A stretch of DNA of 64,000 nucleotides from Alkalicoccus luteus. GTDB lineage: Bacteria > Bacillota > Bacilli > Bacillales > Salisediminibacteriaceae. How positions within the stretch are numbered: position 1 is the first letter of the stretch; each line of letters begins with the position of its first letter. A model generated the notes under the pieces. It saw only the letters and a list, made by a program, of their open reading frames with translations. It was not told the DNA's origin and made no database searches. The stretch is taken from contig NZ_JAATHJ010000019.1 in assembly GCF_012034335.1 (NCBI RefSeq), positions 1 to 64,000 on the forward strand, given 5' to 3'. Both the position numbers and the translations under genes were made by a program. Shown here piece after piece: positions 56,073 through 64,000 of the stretch.

Positions 56073-56918
56073 TTACGTTTTCAGGCTGTCCTGCCAGTGC
56101 AGGGCGCGTGTCTGGATTTTTTTAAGCGCATAGTCTGTCAGCTTCCCCATGATCGCAAATAACACAATGCTCGCGAGAATCACGTTTGGTGCCAGCGTAT
56201 TTTGTCCAAGTACGAGCAGATAACCGAGTCCCTGACTTGCACCGAGAAGTTCTGCTGCTACAACGAACATCCAGCCGAGGCCGAGACCGCTGCGCAGGCC
56301 GGTGATAAAGGACGGAAGCGAGGCGGGCAGTATGATGCGCCGAACAAGCTGAAACTGGGACAGGCTGTATGCCTTGCCGACCTCGATCAGCTTGCGGTCG
56401 ACTGACTGTATGCCTCCGACAACATTTAAGTAAACCGGGAAAAACACCCCGAGTGCGATCAGCGTTACTTTGGAAGGCTCGCCGATGCCGAGCCACAGAA
56501 TAAAGAGCGGCACCCAGGCAAGGGACGGAATCGCCCGAAACGCCTGAATGAGCGGATCAAACATCGTTTCTGCGTTACGGGACATCGCTACAATAGAGCC
56601 AAGTATCACGGCTGCAAGTGTGCCCCAGAAGAAACCCCAGAGCAGCCGGTACAGCGTGATGCCGATGTGGCCCCAGAGCGATCCGTCTGCCGCCATGGCT
56701 CCGATTGTGCCGACAACCTCGGAGGGCGCCGGCAGCAGGTGACCTGCAACGAGTTCAAAACGGACCGTTCCTTCCCAGATGAGGAGCAGCAGCATCGGGA
56801 ACAAAAGAGCCAGTCCGGTTGTTTTCAAAAACGACGGCAGCGCACGCTGCTCCTTCTTTATACGGCCCGGCACCTCTGCCAAGGCTCTGTCTGCGGTTGT
56901 ATCATGCGTTACTGCCAT
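56073..56918 (-). CDS. ABC transporter permease, SsuC/TauC type
   Basis: Membrane subunit of the importer, 281 residues, six hydrophobic segments and the coupling region EVGKAYSLSQFQLVRRIILPASLPSFITGLRSGLGLGWMF-type sequence. AAGGAGG lies 7 bp before the ATG. It sits between the binding protein and the ATPase. Confidence 0.9.
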   Translation of the reverse strand: MAVTHDTTADRALAEVPGRIKKEQRALPSFLKTTGLALLFPMLLLLIWEGTVRFELVAGHLLPAPSEVVGTIGAMAADGSLWGHIGITLYRLLWGFFWGTLAAVILGSIVAMSRNAETMFDPLIQAFRAIPSLAWVPLFILWLGIGEPSKVTLIALGVFFPVYLNVVGGIQSVDRKLIEVGKAYSLSQFQLVRRIILPASLPSFITGLRSGLGLGWMFVVAAELLGASQGLGYLLVLGQNTLAPNVILASIVLFAIMGKLTDYALKKIQTRALHWQDSLKT

Positions 56919-56933
56919 CGTAGTTCCTCCTTG

Positions 56934-57917
56934 TTAATCGTTGATTACATTCTCAGCAAAGGATGGATCAATCAAGTCATCCAGAAGTTCTTCCACATCC
57001 AGGCTCTCATCAAGGTTGCCTGATTTCTGCAGAACTTCTCCTGCTGCCGTCAGGCTGTCAACATGCTCCTGACCGGGCACTGGATTGTCAAACGTGTTCC
57101 GCTCCAGCTGCAGCTCTGCTACCGCAGGATCGATGCCGGCTTCCTGCACCATAATTTCTACCGTTTCTTCCGGGTTGTCGAGCGTCCACTGCCTAGCTTC
57201 CTCGTAAGCTTCGATGACTGTTTCCACAGCTTCCGGGTGCGCTTCGGCAAAATCCTCTGTTACATTTAAAAATCCGTACGTATTAAAGTCTTTGTTGCGG
57301 TGGAACAGATCAGCGTTAATCTCCAGCTCCTGTCTCGCCATGTGCGGATCAAGCCCGGCCCAGGCGTCCACCTCTCCATTGGCGAGCAGGTTCGCGCCGT
57401 CGTTGTGCTGAACCGGCACGACTTCAATATCTTCTTCGGAAAGACCAGCTTCATCAAGCGCGCGGATCAGGAAAATATACGGATCTGTTCCGAGCGTAGC
57501 TGCGACCTGCTTGCCGGCAAGGTCCTCAACGGAATCAATATCGCTGTCTTCTGCTGTGACGAGCGCCGTCCACTCCGGCTGAGAGTAAATATACACATTT
57601 TTGATCGGCGCGTTATTACCTTTTGCCATAAGTGCCGCCGCTCCGGCCGAAGAGCCGAAGTCCACGCTTCCGCCGGACAGGAATTCCAGCGCGTTGTTGC
57701 TTCCCTGACTCAGCACGTAGTCAATTTCCGTTCCTTCATCTGCGAACGCCTCTTCCAAAAATCCCTTTTCCTTCAGGACGAGGCTTGTCGGGGAGTAGTA
57801 CGCGTAGTCGACTGTAATCGTGTCGGGTGAAGACCCGTCCGCTTCTGATTCTGAGGAGCAGCCTGCAGCGACCAGCGCCGCTGCTGCGATACTTCCCAAT
57901 TTCCAATAGTTGTTCAT
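56934..57917 (-). CDS. ABC transporter substrate-binding lipoprotein, SsuA/TauA type
   Basis: Binding lipoprotein of about 327 residues. Signal peptide with VAAGC (Cys20), then VDYAYYSPTSLVLKEKGFLEEAF and the GGSVDFGSSAGAAALMAKGNNAPIKNV segment typical of the SsuA/TauA/ThiY superfamily. The sulfonate assignment leans on the methionine/sulfur operon, since the fold alone also covers nitrate and pyrimidine binders. ATG 57917 has GGAG 8 bp upstream. No sulfonate monooxygenase is encoded nearby. Confidence 0.8.
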   Translation of the reverse strand: MNNYWKLGSIAAAALVAAGCSSESEADGSSPDTITVDYAYYSPTSLVLKEKGFLEEAFADEGTEIDYVLSQGSNNALEFLSGGSVDFGSSAGAAALMAKGNNAPIKNVYIYSQPEWTALVTAEDSDIDSVEDLAGKQVAATLGTDPYIFLIRALDEAGLSEEDIEVVPVQHNDGANLLANGEVDAWAGLDPHMARQELEINADLFHRNKDFNTYGFLNVTEDFAEAHPEAVETVIEAYEEARQWTLDNPEETVEIMVQEAGIDPAVAELQLERNTFDNPVPGQEHVDSLTAAGEVLQKSGNLDESLDVEELLDDLIDPSFAENVIND

Positions 57918-57983
57918 GATCTTCACTCCGTTTTCGTTTATATTGGCGGTTTGTTCAGTCGCCTCTCCCTGCTGCTCGTCTTA

Positions 57984-59777
<1,794 letters not shown>

Positions 59778-59853
59778 CTACTTTTTAAGTAAATCAATTG
59801 GAATACTTAGTTTTAAATTTGCAACGTTCCATCTTGTTAATCCCTGAAGCAAA

Positions 59854-60025
59854 TAAAAAATCTCCCTATCTGAAAAAGATAGAGAGATACAGGAAGTCAT
59901 TCTGTTCTCTCTCATCTTTCAGAGCTTTTTGCTCTGTGGAATTGGCACCTTCCCGAATCTGTTTATCAGATCCGAATGGTTGCCGGGCTTCATCGGGCCA
60001 GTCCCTCCGCCTCTCTGGATAAGAG
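59854..60025 (-). promoter_or_regulatory. SAM-I riboswitch 2 (promoter-distal) of the metY operon
   Basis: Aptamer 60025-59909 on minus: P1 CTCTTATC / GATGAGAG, core AGGCGGAGGGACTGGCCCGA, AGCCCGGCAACC and GGTGCCAATTCC. Its own terminator is at 59854-59890, stem ATCTC-CTATCT / AGATAG-GAGAT and T6. The metY ribosome site follows after about 75 bp. Confidence 0.95.
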
Positions 60026-60141
60026 ATATCGTTCGTATGAAGTTAGGATTAATCTTGAGTTTTTCGCTTTGATTAATCTGATAAATTGAATTAGTTTGAA
60101 TCTTACCACGCTTCCGGAATGCCGTCAACTGATTTCAGGAA

Positions 60142-60311
60142 AAAGAAAAACTCCCGGCCTGTCTGCTTAGCAGAAAGGACACGGGAGAGTTCGTTAAAAT
60201 AAACGGACTTATCTCCCAAAGAGTCGCCTCTCTGCAGGAAGTAGCACCTTTCAGCCTGCGCTGATGGTTGCCGGGTTTCATCGGGCCAGTCCCTCCACCT
60301 CTCTGGATAAG
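60142..60311 (-). promoter_or_regulatory. SAM-I riboswitch 1 (promoter-proximal) of the metY operon
   Basis: Aptamer 60311-60208 on minus: P1 CTTATC / GATAAG, core AGGTGGAGGGACTGGCCCGA, AACCCGGCAACC and AGGTGCTACTTCC. Terminator at 60142-60188, stem CTCCCG...CGGGAG with an inner CTGCT/AGCAG stem and T5. It is a complete riboswitch placed before the second one. Confidence 0.93.
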
Positions 60312-60335
60312 TAATCTGTTCAGTTGGTTGAACGT

Positions 60336-60365
60336 ATCTTATCACGGGGTGTTCCGTTCTGTAAA
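60336..60365 (-). promoter_or_regulatory. Promoter of the metY operon
   Basis: TTTACA (60360-60365), 18 bp, TAAGAT (60336-60341), between the ilvD stop and the first S-box. Confidence 0.6.
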
Positions 60366-60371
60366 GCAGTA

Positions 60372-62072
60372 TCAGAATTTATCCAGTCCTGCGTCTGTAA
60401 CGGCTCCCTTCGCTGAAGAGGAGACAAGCGCTGCATATTTTGCAAGCACACCTGTCTTGTAGCGCGGCTCCGGTGCCTTCCAGTTCGCCTTTCGCTCCGC
60501 GAGCTCCGCGTCATCGACGTGCATGTTAATTTCCTGCGTGTCGCTGTCAATGGTCACCTTGTCACCGGTTTGCAGCAGCCCGATCGGACCGCCCATCGCA
60601 GCTTCCGGTGCAATGTGGCCGATAACGAATCCGTGCGATCCGCCTGAAAAACGGCCGTCTGTCATGAGCGCCACTTTTCCGTTCAGCCCACGCCCGACGA
60701 TCATCGCCGTAATGGAAAGCATTTCCGGCATGCCTGGTCCGCCTTTCGGACCGACATTGCGGATCACGAGCACGTCGTGTTCCACGATTTCGCCCGCTTC
60801 AATCGCCTTTGTCGCTTCCGCTTCCGAATCATATACTTTCGCTGTTCCTTCAAAGCGGCTGATTTTCTGACCGGACATCTTGGCAACTGAGCCTTCCGGC
60901 GCAAGATTTCCTTTCAGCACGACGAGCGGACCTGTCGGCTTGAATGGATTGTCGAGCGGACGGATGACATCCTGACCTTCTTTCAGGGCAGGTGCTTCGG
61001 CGAGATTTTCCGCCATCGTCTTTCCTGTTACGGTGAGGCAGTCACCGTGCAGCAGACCTGCTTCCAGCAGCTCTTTCATCACCGCTGGTACTCCGCCTAC
61101 TTCATACAGATCCTGCATGACGTAGCGACCGCTCGGCTTTAGGTCCGCGATATGCGGCACCTGCTTGCGAATGCGCTCAAAATCATCGAAATCAAGCTCT
61201 ACTCCTGCAGAGTGAGCCATTGCTGTCAGGTGTAAAAACGCGTTCGTGGACCCACCGAGCGCCATCACGACAGTAATCGCATTCTCAAATGCTTTTTTCG
61301 TCATAATATCCCGAGGATAAATGTCGTTTCGGAGTAGATCGACGACGAGTTCGCCAGCCTGGCGGCACTCCTCTTCTTTATAATCGTTGACCGCCGGCGT
61401 CGAAGACGATCCCGGAATACTCATGCCTAAAGCCTCCACGGCAGACGCCATCGTATTCGCCGTATACATACCGCCGCACGCTCCGGCACCAGGGCAGGCA
61501 CTGCACTCCACTTTGTGCAGCTGTTCATCATCGATGATTCCTTCCTGATACTGTCCGACTGCTTCAAACGAAGAAACGATATCGATGTCTTTGCCGTCAA
61601 GACGGCCAGGTGCGATTGTACCCCCATAGACGTATACAGACGGCAGATTCAGCCGTCCCATTGCCATCAGGCAGGCAGGTGTTGTCTTGTCACAACCTCC
61701 GACCGCGACAACGCCGTCGAGCCGTTCAGCTCCGACAACCGTTTCGATCGAGTCCGCAATGACTTCCCGGCTCGGCAAGGAAAAGCTCATCCCTTCATGA
61801 CCCATCGCGATCCCGTCCGCTACTGTAATCGTATTAAAAATCATCGGTGCACCGCCGCCCGCAGCAGCCCCGCTTTTCGCCTTCACAGCAAGCTTGTCAA
61901 TATGTACGTTACACGGCGTCACTTCGCTCCACGTACTCGCGATGCCGATCATCGGTTTTTTAAAATCGTCATCGGTAAATCCGACCGCCCGCAGCATCGA
62001 CCGGTTTGGCACCCGGTTTGCCCCTTCACTGATTACTTTACTGCGTATACGCAAATCTTTTTCTTCACTCAT
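60372..62072 (-). CDS. ilvD: Dihydroxy-acid dehydratase IlvD
   Basis: Iron-sulfur dehydratase of branched-chain amino-acid synthesis, 566 residues. Cluster and active-site segments are [43 protein letters not shown] and [19 protein letters not shown]. The gene stands alone without other ilv/leu genes. No T-box is visible upstream. It has no clear hairpin of its own before the metY promoter. Confidence 0.96.
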   Translation of the reverse strand: MSEEKDLRIRSKVISEGANRVPNRSMLRAVGFTDDDFKKPMIGIASTWSEVTPCNVHIDKLAVKAKSGAAAGGGAPMIFNTITVADGIAMGHEGMSFSLPSREVIADSIETVVGAERLDGVVAVGGCDKTTPACLMAMGRLNLPSVYVYGGTIAPGRLDGKDIDIVSSFEAVGQYQEGIIDDEQLHKVECSACPGAGACGGMYTANTMASAVEALGMSIPGSSSTPAVNDYKEEECRQAGELVVDLLRNDIYPRDIMTKKAFENAITVVMALGGSTNAFLHLTAMAHSAGVELDFDDFERIRKQVPHIADLKPSGRYVMQDLYEVGGVPAVMKELLEAGLLHGDCLTVTGKTMAENLAEAPALKEGQDVIRPLDNPFKPTGPLVVLKGNLAPEGSVAKMSGQKISRFEGTAKVYDSEAEATKAIEAGEIVEHDVLVIRNVGPKGGPGMPEMLSITAMIVGRGLNGKVALMTDGRFSGGSHGFVIGHIAPEAAMGGPIGLLQTGDKVTIDSDTQEINMHVDDAELAERKANWKAPEPRYKTGVLAKYAALVSSSAKGAVTDAGLDKF

Positions 62073-62265
62073 GTCTAGTCATCCTCTCCTGTATCCTCTG
62101 CGCCTGTCACGCGAAAACTATAACCTTTATCTTAACGACTTTCCCGCGTTTCTGCAATGAGTTTTCAGAATTCAGCCGTTATTCTGAAAGGCGTGCGTAT
62201 TTGCGCGTTAAGCAGCAGAAGGAGTAAACTGTAGAAGCAGCCTAATCTGGAGGAGGAGAATACAT

Positions 62266-63627
62266 ATGGAACGTGTGAAAGACTATTTGCAGGAAAACGA
62301 AGATCGCCTGCTGGACAAGCTCAAGCAGTTTCTCGCTATTGAAAGCATCAGTACAGATCCTGAAAAGAAACCCGCAATGGAAGAGGCGGTCACCTTCCTG
62401 ACGGATTACCTCGAAGACATCGGTTTTGAGAAAGTAGAGCGCCGCGAAACCGGCGGCCATCCGCTCGTTTATGCCGAATATAACGGAGCAGCCGATGCAC
62501 CGACTGCCCTTTTCTATGGCCACTATGACGTGCAGCCGGCCGATCCGTATGAGCTTTGGGACAGCGCCCCGTTCAGTCCCGAAATTCGCAGCGGCCGCTT
62601 GTTTGCCCGCGGCGCAAGCGACGACAAAGGACAGGTGTTTATGCACCTTGCCGTCTTTGAAGCGATGATGAAGACGGAAGGCAGTCTGCCTGTAAACGTG
62701 AAGGTGCTGATTGAAGGCGAAGAAGAGATCGGGAGCGAACACCTTTACACGTATCTGGACGACAATAAAGAGGAGCTAAAAAGTGATTTTGCACTTATTT
62801 CCGACTCCGGCATGGTCGACAAAGGAGTCCCGACTATTTTATACGGTCTGAAAGGCTTCACCGGCCTGGAAGTGACGCTCACAGGGCCAAACCGCGATCT
62901 GCACTCCGGTCTTTACGGCGGTGCCGTGAAAAACCCGGCGATGGCGATGGCGCAGCTGCTCGCTACGATGAAAAACACGGATGAACAAGTGACGGTAGAC
63001 GGCTTTTATGACAGCGCTGAGAATCTCCCGGAAGCAGAGCGAAAGCTGATGAACGAAGCACCGGGCGAGCACTATCCGGAGACGACAGGCGTTCCCGAAA
63101 CAGCTCCTGAAAAAGGATATACGGCAAAAGAGCATACTATGGCCCGGCCAACGCTCGAAGTGAACGGATTGTTTGGCGGCTATCAGGGCGCCGGCACCAA
63201 AACGATTATTCCGTCTGAAGCGACGGCTAAACTGACGTGCCGTCTCGTTCCAGGTCAGGATCCGAAGCAGATTCAGGATGCACTCGTCCGACATATTGAA
63301 GCACACGTGCCGAAAGGCGTACGCGCTGACATTAAGCGGGAGGCGCTCTCAGCGAAGGCGTACAAAGTGGACCCCGATCACCCACTTTTACAGAAGGCCG
63401 CTGAAAGTTACTCGGCCGCATTCGGCAGAGAAACAGTCTTCGTACGTCTTGGCGGCTCCATTCCGGTTGTAGAATCGATCGACAGCGGCTTCGGCATTCC
63501 TGTCGTGCTGCTAGGCTTCGGTACGCCGGAGGACAACCTCCATTCACCGAACGAAAGCTTTCCGGTCGAGCACTTCTCTAAAGGGATGGAAGTACTCGCC
63601 GATTTCTATACGAAAGCAGTAGAATAA
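62266..63627 (+). CDS. M20 family dipeptidase/metallopeptidase
   Basis: Cytoplasmic di-zinc peptidase, 453 residues. Metal ligands are in LFYGHYDVQPADP, RGASDDKGQVFMHL and the catalytic IEGEEEIGSEHL. A dimerisation domain lies around 185-345, and LRL-type VRLGGSIPVVESI near 405. It probably cleaves dipeptides or similar amides. GAGGAGGAG precedes the ATG. Monocistronic, divergent from ilvD. Confidence 0.9.
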   Translation: MERVKDYLQENEDRLLDKLKQFLAIESISTDPEKKPAMEEAVTFLTDYLEDIGFEKVERRETGGHPLVYAEYNGAADAPTALFYGHYDVQPADPYELWDSAPFSPEIRSGRLFARGASDDKGQVFMHLAVFEAMMKTEGSLPVNVKVLIEGEEEIGSEHLYTYLDDNKEELKSDFALISDSGMVDKGVPTILYGLKGFTGLEVTLTGPNRDLHSGLYGGAVKNPAMAMAQLLATMKNTDEQVTVDGFYDSAENLPEAERKLMNEAPGEHYPETTGVPETAPEKGYTAKEHTMARPTLEVNGLFGGYQGAGTKTIIPSEATAKLTCRLVPGQDPKQIQDALVRHIEAHVPKGVRADIKREALSAKAYKVDPDHPLLQKAAESYSAAFGRETVFVRLGGSIPVVESIDSGFGIPVVLLGFGTPEDNLHSPNESFPVEHFSKGMEVLADFYTKAVE

Positions 63628-63633
63628 ATGAGC

Positions 63634-63674
63634 ACAGGCCGGCGCATCCATCATGGAAGAGCCGGCCTGTTTTT
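63634..63674 (+). terminator. Terminator of the M20 gene
   Basis: ACAGGCCGGC / GCCGGCCTGT with a 17-nt loop and T5. Confidence 0.85.
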
Positions 63675-64000
63675 GTGTGACAAGGAAGCATGAAAACTTC
63701 ACTGCTGCGGTTGATAAGTTCGGGCGCATGAATGAAAAGATTTTCGTTATAACGTACGCTGAATGATAACAGTAATAAGATTTGGCTCGAGACTGAAAAG
63801 ATTCAGCAGGAGAATGATAACGTTTCGTTTGAGAATTATAAGTTCGAAGCTGCAAATGAAACTTTTTGTTCAGGCTGCCTTAAGTGGCTAGCTGAGCAGT
63901 TGAACGTTTTGATACGGAAGTTCATGTTCATCCTATTAGGCAGGTAACTAACGGTATTTTCGATATAACAGCTCCAGGTTGAGCGCCTTGAACATCTGCC
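63675..64000. repeat. Gene-free tract with degenerate repeats at the right edge
   Basis: No gene. It contains GATTTTCGTTATAACGTACG (63739 on) and GGTATTTTCGATATAACAGC (63953 on), relatives of the segments near 13336 and 47157, plus several GAACGTTTT and GATAACGTTT units. The tract may continue beyond the window. Confidence 0.45.

Noticed and set aside
60372-62265. T-box leader in front of ilvD
   Set aside because: No T-box core sequence or terminator is visible in the 190 bp upstream of ilvD.

Overview
The window looks like a chromosomal segment of a haloalkaliphilic, low-to-moderate GC Bacillaceae. Long blocks follow the Bacillus subtilis order (yuiD-yuiB-yuiA-yumB-yumC, yuzB-yutJ-yuzD-yutI, yutF-yutE, yutD-lipA, thyA-dfrA with yunD-yunE-yunF, sufCDSUB, metNIQ, gcvH-yusI-fadE-fadA-fadN). 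Many proteins, above all the exported ones (DctP, MetQ), carry very acidic linkers and tails, as expected for a salt-adapted organism. The signals are Firmicute-type: AGGAGG ribosome sites, BirA and FadR operators, SAM and lysine riboswitches, and strong hairpin terminators.

Layout. 1-250: promoters and leader of an rRNA operon running leftward out of the window. 0.7-1.4 kb: bioY with a BirA operator. 1.4-4.5 kb: a TRAP transporter. 5-9 kb: the yui/yum redox block. 9.6-18 kb: iron-sulfur and housekeeping genes (erpA, mqnE, yuz/yut genes, glpX, lipA). 19-22.9 kb: a sodium symporter and an NhaC-superfamily transporter behind a lysine riboswitch, so probably a lysine transporter. 22.9-27.4 kb: dfrA, thyA, yunDEF. 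27.5-32.8 kb: suf operon. 34.8-37.8 kb: SAM-riboswitch-controlled metNIQ. 38-45.7 kb: gcvH, yusI, and fadNAE with a FadR box. 45.8-49.5 kb: a YibE/F membrane protein and a secreted nucleotidase. 50.3-51.6 kb: a secY outside any ribosomal-protein cluster. 51.8-60.3 kb: a methionine/sulfur operon behind two tandem SAM riboswitches. 60.4-63.6 kb: ilvD and an M20 peptidase.

Three things stand out. (1) The FrnE/YwbO-type DsbA-family gene at 51843-52433 has an in-frame UGA exactly where the first cysteine of its CPFC active site belongs. A very good ribosome site lies upstream and a SECIS-like hairpin follows at the right distance, so it is a strong selenoprotein candidate (a nonsense mutation is the alternative). 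(2) A non-coding element of about 0.5-0.7 kb with imperfect terminal inverted repeats occurs three times (9034, 33995, 49740). Each copy sits in the rho-independent terminator of a leftward gene (erpA, metQ, secY), and the whole terminator hairpin is duplicated as a 29-33 bp direct repeat on both sides. (3) The methionine operon combines tandem SAM riboswitches, an O-acetylhomoserine sulfhydrylase fused to a CoA-binding domain, a sulfonate-type ABC importer, an acyl-CoA synthetase and a short homoserine dehydrogenase.

No tRNA, CRISPR array, phage gene or transposase was recognised.
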